Source: Calamus simplicifolius
Lineage: Eukaryota > Streptophyta > Magnoliopsida > Arecales > Arecaceae
DNA: 64,000 bases
Assembly (NCBI GenBank): GCA_900491605.1
Contig: UESW01001856.1
Location: 249,025-313,024, forward strand
Direction: 5' to 3'
The notes under the pieces are model-generated. The model saw only the letters and a program-made list of their open reading frames with translations. It searched no databases and had not been told where the DNA came from. Below, piece after piece: positions 22,622 to 33,420 of the stretch. The translations under genes and the position numbers were made by a program. Each line of letters begins with the position of its first letter. Positions within the stretch are counted from its first letter, which is position 1.

Positions 22622-22950
22622 TTTACCTAGTGTGGAACAAATATGTGTACGATAGATGTAAGCCCTCAATGTGCTCTCTCATAGAATCCATCGCTGCTCT
22701 ATCGGCGGCACTCCTCCGTTGCATCTCCTCCATCGCTGCATCTTGTACGACACTCCTCCGTCGCATCTCCTCAATCTCATAGTCAAGTCTGCAATCACCA
22801 TCTACAGTATCTGCAGCATCACGTGCATGTTTAGTCATCTCAGATAACTGAGTGGGGGTGACTCCAACTCCATAACCCCTCACTCGACCATAGCGCTCCG
22901 GCCCCATCAGCTCCGTAAACACCTCGGCCTCAATGCGACTACTCTGCGTA
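22622..22950 (-). pseudogene. CACTA second-protein (TNPA/Ptta-like) C-terminal fragment
   Basis: The minus strand encodes FTELMGPERYGRVRGYGVG followed by a short coiled coil, a signature of the plant Ptta/En/Spm transposase family (PF03004-type). It lies head to head with tnp2 on the plus strand, about 5-20 bp apart. Together with the subterminal repeats at 21870-22210 it looks like the 3' end of another CACTA inserted in reverse into the tnp2 gene. Confidence 0.75.
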
Positions 22951-22954
22951 GATG

Positions 22955-24400
22955 CTGTAGATTATTGTTAGTATTATCATGGGAAAACTTATGTGCCTCA
23001 AGCAATGAAACAAATTTCTTGTCAAGCTGATTCTTTTGTACATTTCGAAGAAAGCGAGACTATCAATGCAATGCAGTCTATGGTGTATGATGTTGGTGGT
23101 CCTTCTTTTAATCCAATTGAAATGGAAGAGACCCCAAATCCTACAACACAACATCTTTTTGATATGCTCAAAGCAGCACAACAAGAAGTGTGGAAGGAAA
23201 ACCCTTATGGCCATTCTCATTTATCTGTAGTGGCTAGAATGTTGAATATTAAGGCTGAACACCATATCTTTGAAAGGTGTTATGATGAAATTTGTAAGTT
23301 AATGTCGGAATAACTTTCATCCGTTAATTTAATGACTGACAGCTTCTATAGCACAAAGAAGTTAGTTCGAGGTTTGGGTTTGCCAGTGCAGAAAATTGAT
23401 TGTTGTGAGCAAAACTGTATGATATATTAGGGTAAAGATAGTCACTTGACTTGTTGAAATTTTTTTTTCTATCCTTGTTTTATGGGACAAAGCCGTATAT
23501 CTTCCAAACATAAAAGACATGTTCCATATAAGAAGATGTACTACTTCCCTATAGCTCCTCATCTACAGAGGTATACGCGTCTGATGCAACTGCAAAATAT
23601 ATGAGTTGGCAAGCTGAGCAATCAAGCAAGGAAGGTGCTGTCATGCACCATTGTTCAAACTCTGCTGCTTAGAAGCATTCAAACTCTCCTGCTTAGAAGC
23701 ATTTTAATCAGACACATCCATCTTTTGCATATGAAAGTCAAAATGTGAGGTTAGGTTTATGCACTGATGAGTTTCAACCGTATGGACAAACATGTCAACA
23801 GTATTCATCTTGGCCTGTAATACTAACTCCATACAATTTGCCACCTTGGATATGCATGAAGGAAGAGTATATATTTTTTACTATCATCATTCCTGGACCG
23901 AACAATCCTAAGTCCAAGTTGGATGTTCTTTTTCAACCATTGATTGCTGAGCTGAAAGAATTATGGGATGTTGGTATAGAAACATATGATGTTTCCATGA
24001 AGAGGAATTTTCAGTTGCGAGCTGCTTTGATGTGGACAATAAATGATTTTTCTGCTTATTCGATGTTGTCTGGTTGGGGTACTGCAGAAAAGCTTGCTTG
24101 TCCTTATTGCATGGAAGATTATGATACTTTTACTCTTACTAAAGGAGGAAAAACATCATGGTTTGACAATCATTGCAAGTTCTTGCCAGGTGATCATCCA
24201 TGGAGAAGGAATAAAAAAATGGTTTAGGAAGGGACAATCAGTTCGAAAAAGTGCACCACCTATAAGGTCAGGTATGAAATTGATAAATGAAATTGATTAC
24301 TTTGGGTTTATGACAAAACCTGGTGGAGAAAAGATAAACCATACAATTCAAAGAGTATGTGGATGTGGTTGGAAGAAACGAAGTATCTTTTGGGATGTCT
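22955..24400 (+). pseudogene. CACTA tnp2 transposase fragment, copy B1
   Basis: The frame runs from an AVDYC-x-YYHGKTY segment through a central region to the transposase_21 core (PF02992). The core shows YNLPPWICMKE near 23830, IPGPNNPKSKLDV near 23893, FSAYSMLSGWG near 24047, KLACPYCMED near 24091 and FDNHCKFLPGDH near 24162. Stops lie near 23312, 23430 and 23680, and a one-base insertion near 24217 breaks the frame. It ends after WKKRSIFWD near 24398; the C-terminal MHIEK and DUF4218 parts are replaced by captured DNA. The enzyme is dead. Confidence 0.88.
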
Positions 24401-24713
24401 AGATGAAGGCTAGGGATGCTGTAATGTCCAACTAACCAAATTATTCTGTGTGATGTCCAGACGAAGGCTAGGGATGCTGCAAAGGGTGGGAAGAAATGAA
24501 CCAAGGCAACACGTATTTCTATCTATAGTTTTCTTCATTTTTTGGCTGGGGCTGGCTTAATGAACATCACATTCAGCTTTGTTTGATTGAGTTTCATTTC
24601 TGTAGGATGACTCTGTACTTCTGGATTTTAGTTTAGTAATGAGATTTTCAAATATTCAGTGCTCCTATGGACGATATTATTATCCTGTTGCTCGTGCAAT
24701 TCGGTTTTCTTAG

Positions 24714-24833
24714 ATCCTTAGCTACTTTTCACATGCCATGCTCATCATGGGTATCCTGCAACCTGGTATGGGAGGAACATGGGGTTTTCTGTCTGCCAGT
24801 TGCCATGCCGCAATTAATCTACCCGATGTGGTG
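24714..24833 (+). other. Captured exon-like segment of unknown gene
   Basis: A 120-bp open stretch (40 codons, including GILQPGMGGTWGF) is bounded by TTTTCTTAG and GTGGTAAGT, good acceptor and donor sites. The frame is kept in copy B2 at 43905-44024. I do not recognise the protein. It may belong to the same captured gene as the CENP-C exons or to another gene. Confidence 0.4.
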
Positions 24834-26337
24834 GTAAGTTTTGATCAAGGATATCAAACTAAACTGCTAAGATCTTTAAGCAAAATGTGTGCACATTATT
24901 TCGATTTATATCTTTGTTTGGGAGACCTTGCTTTGAGAAATTGGCTTATTTTTAATATTGAGATATGCTGAGAAGTCAAAATGTTGTTTGCTGTTGATAA
25001 GTTTTGGGAGGTGTGAATGCTATCTATGGTTTACTTTCGAAGCACGTTACCTGCCTGACTTCAGAGATGGTTGAAGGTAATGACTGTGCTTTTTTAAGGT
25101 AATATACATTATGCATATATAATGGAATGCCTTTCACATTGCTGCAGTGCTTTTTTATGGTGACTCTTGGGTTGTACATCAGACAAATGTTATATTGCCT
25201 AGCAAGAGATCTAGAAGCTTATTTGTTGTTTATATTGTTTGCTAGGCTTATCCTTTCAATTATACAAGGCCAATGCCAGTCTTGAAGGAGATGAGTTCTC
25301 TAAGTATTTATTTGATCTACTAGTTTCTAAAGATGCATGCATTTGTAATTTTATTGGGCCTGTCAAAAACGGTTGATAATATTCATCATATTGGAGGATT
25401 CTGCAAACAATATTATATCCTATTCATGCCATATATAGCTATTTTGGAAGTTTCTTTTTACCTTCAGTGTCTATGTTATTCTCTCCTTATTAATAGCTTG
25501 TTATTTTCTGATCATTGAAAATGCAACTGGAACATGAGTATTAGCGTAGTTGTGATGATAATGGTCTGTTTCCTGCTAGAATCTTGCAGTTTAATTAATT
25601 AACAGAAACATAAAGCTTTTAGGTCTGATCAGTTGAATGCTTTTGTTTTTGTTGTCATGACATATATATGATCTTTACAAGACAATTATGTCAGCATCAG
25701 TGATTTTATTGCTGAAGTTATCATCAACCATTTTGACTTAGTTTAGATACTTGAAATTTCTAATTCCGATCAATACTCTATTTTCTCAAGATTTTTTTAA
25801 GAAGGTCAAAGATCTATAGCAGTATGCTGAATGGCAGTATATTTTTAAGAACGATTGTCAGCCGCTTAATGTTGTCTCCCATCATACTTTGGGCACATCT
25901 AAGGTTTATTCTCATCTACTGAGCATGTGATTTGTGATTAGCACTTCTTTTCTGATAATTAGTCTTTGTTTTTTGTTTTTTTTAGCTGTCTAAGCCAGTA
26001 CTCTGCTTGGACTTCAGTTCATGTCTATAAAATCAGTTTTGTTTTAGATAGCATTTGCTGTTTGCTAAGGCGGTTACCATAGCAAGCTGAAAGGAGTCCA
26101 ATTTTATTCATTAAAGTAATGCAAAAATATAATGTAAACTTAGCCAATTATTCAGGACATCTCTAGGGGAAATAATTGAATGTCTGTACACTAATCCCAT
26201 CTTTATCATTGTGCAAAATGCATTAGTTTTGTGGTGTTTTCTTTTAAATGATTCTGCCATGCTTGTCACAATCATCACTGGAGTGTTCTTTTAAATGATA
26301 TCTTTAATTCAATCTATGGCTTTTGTTTATGTATCAG
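24834..26337 (+). other. Captured intronic DNA with possible further exons
   Basis: AT-rich sequence with no transposon signature is kept in B2. Open stretches that might be exons lie near 25269-25345 and 25835-25900 (the latter reads CQPLNVVSHHTLGTSK and is followed by GTTTAT). I could not assign them. Overall it resembles unspliced introns of a host gene. Confidence 0.4.
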
Positions 26338-26761
26338 GGAGACAGCAAGCGACAAACATCATTTTCCTGCTAAAGTTGATATTGCTGAGATTTTCAAGGG
26401 ATCACAAGAAGAAATTTCTGATAAAAGAACTTTTAGCCCTTCCAACACTTCGACCTTTGCTGAGTCAAGTAATATTTTGCATCCTAGAACAGTTGATGAA
26501 CCTGACATCTCACAATTTAGGAAAACAAATAGTGAATACCTTGATGCTACAGAAAGACAAGGTATGTTAGATATGTTGCTACTATTCATTTGTTACCTCC
26601 AATGCTGGTTTTCCTAAGTGAATGTTTATTTCTTTTAATTACCAGGTTCTGTGACTGATAAGGAGAAAAAGGTCAATGATATTTAAGATAAATTATTGAC
26701 TTCATTTGCAGATTTGGATGAAGGTGAAGGGGCAACTCTGTTGCGGGAAAGCTTGCATTAA
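26338..26761 (+). pseudogene. Captured CENP-C gene fragment, copy B1
   Basis: Two exons with splice sites are visible: 26338-26561 (acceptor GTATCAG, donor GTATGT) and 26646-26761 (acceptor ATTACCAG). They join in the same phase. The second encodes DKEKKVNDI and then LDEGEGATLLRESL. This matches the spacing of the D-K...LL...GxGAxxLLxExL segment I know from plant CENP-C, the inner kinetochore protein. The first encodes KHHFPAKVDIAEIFKGSQEE. Here a TTA to TAA change interrupts exon 2; B2 keeps it open. The fragment covers only the middle of the protein and lacks the CENP-C motif and cupin domain, so it is not a functional gene. The assignment is by pattern and needs alignment. Confidence 0.6.
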
Positions 26762-27108
26762 AATTTTGAACATATGACTACTTCCCAACAACCTTAACCC
26801 TAGCTCGTACTATTACAGTGGATCACAAAAACCCAAAATCTTTTGGTTTTAGGGAAGGGATGAAGGATGCATCTTGAAGGCTTTAGATGCTGTGACCTTG
26901 ATGGAGAAGAAGGCTCAAGAGCTTACGCTTCACTTATGGATGCTGTGATGGTGTAGCCAATGGCAACTCCAAATAAGTTGACATATTAATAGAGTCCGCA
27001 AAATCTAAACTGTGCTCCACTTGCATGCAAAGACAACAGTCTCTTTAAAATTTATGTTTCAGGGGAGCTGCGTTGCAGTAGCAAAAATGAGGCTGGAGAA
27101 CCAAGCAC

Positions 27109-27247
27109 CTAAGTTGGAGTTCACCGCATCCATGTAGGTGTAGTTCCTCCTTCTAGCGATGGTATCAGAAGTCCTGTAGCAATCCGCGAGGAGACTGGAG
27201 GTGTAGAATGTGATGAAGGAGAAGAGAATCCACCCAAGTTGTGACAT
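27109..27247 (-). pseudogene. Captured amino-acid permease (AAP-type) exon, copy B1
   Basis: The minus strand encodes FYTSSLLADCYRTSD and RRNYTYMDAVNSNL, a conserved segment near the first membrane spans of plant amino-acid permeases. It ends at AACTTAG followed by GTGCTTGG, a plausible intron donor, as expected for a genomic (unspliced) capture. The open frame runs on past the donor only by chance. It is in reverse orientation to the CENP-C fragment 350 bp away, so at least two capture events or a rearrangement are needed. Confidence 0.8.
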
Positions 27248-27499
27248 GGCTCATGCCAGCGTTAATAGTTTGATCATTACATGTTGTCTCTTTGACTTAT
27301 CTTAAACTTAATAATTTGATGTCTAATGTATAAATCATTAGTGTTGTTGATGTATACATATATTTTTCTTATTTAATGAAATATATTTTTTTATTTTTAA
27401 ATTTGAATTTTCATCTATAAATTTCATTAGAATGCATTAAATATATTATAATTTAAAACTAATTTTAAATTTATAAGAATAAAAATTTGATAAAATTTT

Positions 27500-27971
27500 A
27501 TTAGGTTAATGATGGATTAGTGATGGATTTCTGATAGAAATAATAGTAACAGATTAGTGACAAAAATATTAATGATTGATTAGTGATGGAACAATAACAG
27601 ATGACTGATGGATTCTTTCGTCACTAATCCATCAACAAATTTTGATGGCATAGTGATGGAGCTATTAGTGACACACATTCCGTCAATAATCTATCATAAA
27701 ACTGTGATGAAATATTCATGACAGACTAGTGACGGAAGTTTTAGTGACTAAATTTTTATCAACAATCCATCACTAAATTGTAATGGAATAGTGATGAAAA
27801 TATTTGTGACGAAATATTGATGGAATAATGCATGAAAGATAGTTTGTCACTAATCCATTGCAATTTAGTGACAAAAAATATGTTTCGTCACAAATTTTTG
27901 ACAAAATATTCCGTCACAATTTTTTGATGCTATTATTTTGTAACGAACCTCTTTCCGTCACTAAATTGCAA
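27500..27971. repeat. Subterminal repeats of the block B CACTA element (copy 1, truncated)
   Basis: Many copies of GTGATGGATTAGTGACGGAA and its reverse complement occur in both orientations, the usual form of CACTA subterminal repeats. The element end is missing because copia sequence begins at 27972; B2 keeps it (53142-53621). Confidence 0.7.
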
Positions 27972-29190
27972 AAGGAATGGAGGTATGCTCATAATCACTC
28001 CAAAGGACTTATCATTGGTAGTCCATCACAAGGGGTAAGAACTAGATCTTCTTATAAAGATGCATGCAATTATTTAGCCTTTGTATCTCAAATTGAACCT
28101 AAGTATTATGATGAAGTAAAAGATGACATTGATTAAATTAATGCTATGCATGAGGAATTGAATCAATTTGAAAAAAATTATGTGTGGACTCTAGTTAGTA
28201 GACATAAAGACTACCCTATAATTGGAACAAAACAAGTTTATAGAAATAAATTAGATGAGCATGGAAACATTGTTAGAAATAAGGCAAGATTGGTATTTAA
28301 AGGTTACAATCAAGAAAAAGGCATTGATTTTGATGAAACCTATGCACCAGTAGCTAGATTAGAAGCAATTAGACTTCTACTTGCCTTTGCTTGTTTTATG
28401 AAAAATAAATTATATTAAATGGATGTTAAAAGTATATTTTTAAATGGTTATATTAACAAAGAAGTCTATGTAGAGCAACCACTCAGTTTTGAAAGTCATG
28501 AATATCCAAATCATGTTTTTAAATTGAACAAAGCCTTATATGGTTTGAAACAAGCACCTCGGACTAGGTATAAAAGACTAAGTAAGTTTTTGATTAATAA
28601 TAATTTTGTTAAAGAAAATGTTGATACAACATTATTATTAAAAAAATGATGATATGTTAAATATGCAAATTTATGTGGATGCGTCATTTTTGGAGCTACT
28701 AATGAATCTTTATGTCAAGATTTTGCTAAGCTCATACAGAAGAGTTCGAGATTAGCATTATGGGAGAACTTAATTATTTTCTTAGGCTTCCAAATAAAGC
28801 AATCAGAAAATAGAATCTTCATCAACCAAATCAAGTGCATCAAGGAGATACTAAAGAAATTTGGCATTAAGAATTCCAATAGTGCTGGTACCCCTATGAG
28901 CTCATCATACAAACTTGACTCAAATGAAAATGATAAATGTGTAGATTTAAAACTTTATTGAGGTATGATAGGTTCTCTATTATATTTAACTATAAGTAGA
29001 TCAGATATTTTGTTTAGTCTATACATGTGTGCCCGATTTCAAGCTAATCCTAAGGAAGTATACTTAAATGCTGTGAAAAGAATTTTAAGATATCTAAATG
29101 GAACTAAAAATATTGGTCTTTGGTATGCAAAAAAATTATCTATTAATTTAATTGGTTATTCAGATTCTGATTTTGCTGGCTATAAATTAA
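27972..29190 (+). pseudogene. Ty1/copia reverse transcriptase/RNase H fragment (Sirevirus-like)
   Basis: The fragment enters at KEWRYAHNHSKGLIIG, the segment before reverse transcriptase in Sirevirus-type copia elements. TYAPVARLEAIRLL, MDVKSIFLNG and YGLKQAPR follow. The catalytic box is damaged: YVD is followed by a frameshift near 28680, so the second Asp is lost. The frame then drifts through stops and recovers at MIGSLLYLTISRSDI near 28965. RNase H is cut after YSDSDFAGYKL near 29185. Stops lie at 28134, 28417 and 28648. Confidence 0.88.
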
Positions 29191-29409
29191 GAGAAAATCA
29201 ACTAGTGAAACTTGCTAATTCCTAAGGATTAACTTAAAATTCCTCTTGAAAAGGTGCTTGGCTTTTAAAGGAAGACCGAACGACTCTTCCTCTCCCACTC
29301 CCTCATTTCTTCTCAAAACACTCCAATCTCTCTCCCAAGCTAAGAACCCTCCAAACCCTTGTCTTTGTCCTCTCTAGATCCTCATTTCCTTCTAAATCCA
29401 AAGCCCTAG

Positions 29410-30400
29410 CACCATGGCACCCCATGAAGCTTCCTCACATGCGGCCATCTGACTCCTCCATGGATCCTCATGGGAGAGCTTCTTCTTTGCAAGATCCACT
29501 GCCTACCTCTTCCTCTCGAGCTTCTGGATCTCACTCCATGGCTGCCAAAGTCATCTCAAATGGAAGGTTAGTGGACTTTAGTTTTCTAGCAAGAGAGGGA
29601 TTTGCTATTGGAAGACTAATTGAGCTCCAAGGGTGATCCTTCATGTGTAAAACTGAACTTGCCATCTACCCAAAGCTTGTTAGAGAGTTTTATCAAATTT
29701 GAGCTTTGATTGTACCTATGCTTCCTCCATGGTTAAAGGAATAAGAATAAACATTGATCGTGCCACCTTAGGAAACATATTAAGAGCGCCCATAGATGGA
29801 ACTTTAAAGGATTTTTTAGGATATGACACAGAATTGAAACTGTGCTTGGTAGAGATGATGGGGTTGGAATAGAAAGGATTGGAGCCAACTCCTTGACTGT
29901 AGAGATGAGACGACTCCACCATATAATTTCTAGAATCTCTGTTCTCCATATTGGCAGCTTCCACTTAGTCACTGACAGGGATCTGAACATTATATACCAT
30001 ATAGTCAGGAGATTCCCTTAATCTTCCTAGATTAATGATATCTATGATGAAGGAAGTAGTAAATAGAGTCAAGGCAGCTCTATCCTATGGTATGTTGCTC
30101 ACCCATGTATTCAAGTTCTTTGGAATAAGGCTAAAGGATGAGAAAGTTACTAAACTCCACCATATAGATCACTACATGATCGTTCCCTTCGCCGTATGGG
30201 TTTTTCTAAAGTTAATGGTCAGTGGACCAGGGACAGAGGAAGGCCAGAGGATGATGAGCCAGTTGAGGGGGAGGAACCATCTTCATCACCCCATGAAGTT
30301 ATCGGACCCAGTTTTGAGCCTATTAAGGAGCCTGATTTTTCATCTGTTGCACCCTCTTAAGCTGAGCAGTTTCATTTACTGAGAGGTCAAACCAGCGCCC
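29410..30400 (+). pseudogene. Decayed plant-transposon gag/env-like ORF
   Basis: Pieces in shifting frames read VREFY, then SMVKGIRINIDRATLGNILR near 29724-29790 and LVTDRDLNIIYHIVRRFP near 29965-30020. This resembles the putative plant transposon protein domain (PF20167) seen in non-pol ORFs of plant LTR elements. Serine-rich sequence precedes it (29440-29560) and an acidic, proline-rich tail follows (EDDEPVEGEEPSSSP near 30255). Many stops are present. An envelope-like ORF of a Sirevirus is an alternative reading, because Sirevirus-type polypurine tracts follow downstream. Confidence 0.45.
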
Positions 30401-31339
30401 ATCTGCAGAGCTCAGTCAGAAGCAACTATAGTTTATTGTAAGAGAAGCGACCTCTGCACTATCTAGTAGGAGTTCTAGAGAGAGTGGATCTTCTTCTGGA
30501 GATTTCACAATGATCCCCCATATTTTTACTCTACATGGGACACTTGCCCAGATGATGACGCACCTAGAAAGACTTGAGCATTCCATGAGTATTCTGAATG
30601 GAAGATTATTGCAGCAAAAATTGGGATGGCAAAAGATTGGACCTAGCCATGATTCAAAGGAAATGGCTTGAATGTCTGAGGAGTTTAGACAACTCCGAGC
30701 TCAAATTATATCATTTGGTGGTAGGTTCGAGAGGCTAGAGAGCTCCATAGGTATAATTCAACATATAGTCTCTAGGGTCAGTGAGCAAATGGCACCAGTA
30801 GCTGTTTAGCTGCCCCCTCAGCCTTGTCAGCCACCCAGACCATCTAGGCCCACATTCACTCTAGTTAATATCTGTACCAAGCCTCCGCATGCTACTTCTA
30901 GACCATCAGCATGAGGTTGTGGAGCTATACCATATTCTTATCTCTCTATAGTTTCATCCTCTAATAAGGATTAGATTAGATTATTTCCTTTAGTATATTT
31001 GTATTAGAATGTCCGTATTAGGATGTTTTGTATTAATGTTTTGTATTAAATGTTTGTAGTAGGATGTTTATTTTGAAATATTCTACATTGTAACTTTTAT
31101 TTGGGTATCAAATGTATGAAACTCCTTGCTATCTTAATGAAATATCAATGTATGAACTCCTTGCTATCTTAATGAAATATTTACTTTCATGGTATATGAC
31201 TTCTATTTTTGAACTGAGCTATGGCATGATGAATTTATGGAATGTTCATTTCTTATAAAATGATCACTTTATGTTGTGCATTATTTTGCTTAACTATTTG
31301 CATTGAAATTTCTTTTGTATGAAAACCTTATTAAATTAT

Positions 31340-31525
31340 TAAGGGGGAAACAAACATAAATCAAGTGCATATTTCTTCACTTTTCTTTTGTCTGATGACA
31401 AAAAGAAGGAGAAGAATATAAGCATACATGGAGAAGAAATATTTTACTTTTTGCAATTAAGGGGGAGAAGAATTTTTACTATTTGCAATTAAGGGGGAGA
31501 ATAATTTTTACATTTTGCATTAAAG
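31340..31525 (+). promoter_or_regulatory. Multiple polypurine tracts, Sirevirus style
   Basis: Four or five purine runs occur within 190 bp, among them TTAAGGGGGAAAC, TTAAGGGGGAGAAGAA, TTAAGGGGGAGAATAA and AAAGGAGAAGAAGAA. Multiple conserved polypurine tracts after the coding region are a known mark of Sireviruses. The C2 copy is at 55465-55650. Confidence 0.6.
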
Positions 31526-31689
31526 GAGAAGAAGAAAAACTTTAAGTTGGCTTTTGAACTAGTTTTGAAAACTTTATCACAAAGAATTGAGAAGAATGAT
31601 TTCAAAATAGTGAAACCAAAGCAAAATCAATTTTTTGGCACATCAACCTTTTGAAAATAATACTTACTTGGTTTTGAAACTATTTCACA

Positions 31690-32250
31690 TTTAAATCTAT
31701 TTTTTGACACAAAATGGAAAAGTTTTGGCATGCAGCGCAAAGTTTTGACACATAGTGCAGAGTTTCAGAACAAAATGCAAATTTTGGCATTAAACTTTAA
31801 TGTTTCAGCCTGAATCATCTTAAAAATTTAATTTTTCTAAACTTTAAATGTGAAAAATATCGTTCTGGATATAAACTAAGTGTTACGATATAAAATTCTG
31901 CTTTTTGTCATAAGAACTTTGATTTTGGCACAAAATTTTCATTTTTTAACATAAAATCCTCTTGAAAATCTGAATTTTTTAAAGTTTAATGTGAAAAATA
32001 TCTTTCTGGATACAAATCATGAATTTTAATATAGAATTTAGCTTTTTGACACAAGAACTTTGATTTTAGCATGAAACTTTCACTTTTCAGCATGAAATCT
32101 TCTTGAAAACCTGAATTTTCTAAATTTTAATGTAAAAAATGTCTTTCTAAATATAAACCAAGAGTTTTGATACAAAATTCAGCTTTTTGGCATAAGAACT
32201 ATGATTTTTGCACGAAACTTTCATCATTTCAGCTAAAAAATCTGAATATT
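31690..32250 (+). repeat. Degenerate ~142-bp tandem array
   Basis: Unit starts recur at 31830, 31973, 32114 and 32245 (steps 143, 141, 131). Each holds GCTTTTTGACACAAGAACTT and TTGGCATAAAACTTTCATT-like segments. The same spacing (55951, 56093, 56233, 56364) occurs in block C2, so the array predates the duplication. Confidence 0.8.
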
Positions 32251-32475
32251 TTTGAATTTCACTAATTTTTTTCCTAAATTTTCATGTAAAATTTGCATAT
32301 ATTGATAAAAACCATGAGCTCTAATACAAACCTTTGTATTTTGATACAAATCCATACTTTTAGCACATAACTCATGATTTCAGCACAAAATTGGCACTTA
32401 AGAGCACATTTTAGTGCTTTCAAACCATCATAAGCACAAACTATCTCAACCTCTTAAAGATCAAAATTGTTGTAC

Positions 32476-32890
32476 TTAGTCATATTAAAATTATTATTTT
32501 ACTTTAATACTTAATGGTTTTATCATCATAAAAAAGAAAAGATTATTGACCCTACTTTGAATTTGATGATTAAAAAATAGTTAAGTTATTGATGAGTTTG
32601 GTGTAGAGTTATAATGCAATGCATGCATACATTAGTCATCAAGATGAAGAAGAAGGAATCCAAGTTCTTAACAAGGTCTTTGGTTCGAGAAAGGAAGTTA
32701 TGAAGGAGAACAAGACCAATAAGAATGATTCAAGGCTTAATTGAATGGTATAAAGTTGTTTAGGAATGCATACTATAGAGAAGAATTAAGATGCAAGGAC
32801 TAGCACTCTTGGATTTATCAAAAATATAAGTTTTCTTGACCTTGAAATGAGTTTTGGTATTGTTAAGCAAGTTAGTCGGCTCTTATGCCA
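32476..32890. other. AT-rich noncoding region
   Basis: No gene is seen. It may be LTR or 5' leader of the adjacent copia element, but I found no paired LTR ends. Confidence 0.35.
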
Positions 32891-33420
32891 GCTATTGATG
32901 CACAAAATTATTCAAAATCCAAAAATAAGTTTCATTTCCCGTGGTCCTTTTCCGAAAGCGAACTTTCCTGATTGTTAGAAAGGATAACCATTTATGTCAT
33001 AAAAGTTGACCTGATATGTACACGTGTTTCGATCAAGAGGATTTTCACCCTCATCACCAACCAATTTGAATAAAAAATTGAAGAAATATTGGGACTGTGT
33101 CTCACCGATTTTATTTTCAAAAATTCATAATCAAGGTGGCCATAACGCACGAACTTTATCTGAAGAAGCGAAATGTTTGTTGAACTCTATCCTTATGGGT
33201 GCATCCAACAAGGTTTTCCAACGCAAAGCATTCATCAATTCCTTTTAATATACGTTACAAAATTTAATATAGGGATAGTGTATTTTGTGCACAACTAATA
33301 ATAGCTAATGAGAATATTTTGCGATTAAGAAAATTTTGTTACCACGCAAAGTTTCTTCAAAGCAGTATTGACAACTACGAGACAATATATACTACTGAAC
33401 TCTATCCTTGCGACTGTATT
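32891..33420 (+). repeat. Partial copy of block A next to Tat2
   Basis: 32891-33175 matches 17034-17280 and 60710-60940. 33180-33420 matches the A-family tandem unit at 18190-18430. The intervening part of block A (about 0.9 kb) is missing. Tat2 is inserted in the unit at GTATT (33416-33420). Confidence 0.75.

Larger units (their letters stand above)
21025..27971 (+). repeat. Segmental duplication block B, copy 1
   Basis: This block matches 41202-46854 plus 53142-53530 in direct orientation. Copy 1 retains a 21298-22226 segment that copy 2 lacks. It ends where copia sequence starts at 27972. Identity is high by eye (scattered substitutions and small indels), somewhat lower than for block A. 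Confidence 0.88.
30350..32475 (+). repeat. Duplicated block C, copy 1
   Basis: The sequence from CTTAAGCTGAGCAGTTTCAT to CTTAAGAGCACATTTT recurs at 54516-56528 in direct orientation. The content is a broken coiled-coil ORF, polypurine tracts and a tandem array of about 142-bp units. It looks like the 3' part of a Sirevirus-type copia element. Confidence 0.85.

Noticed and set aside
27155..27170. GGTATCAGA-like motif similar to a copia primer binding site
   Set aside because: It lies inside the permease exon, with no LTR end next to it.
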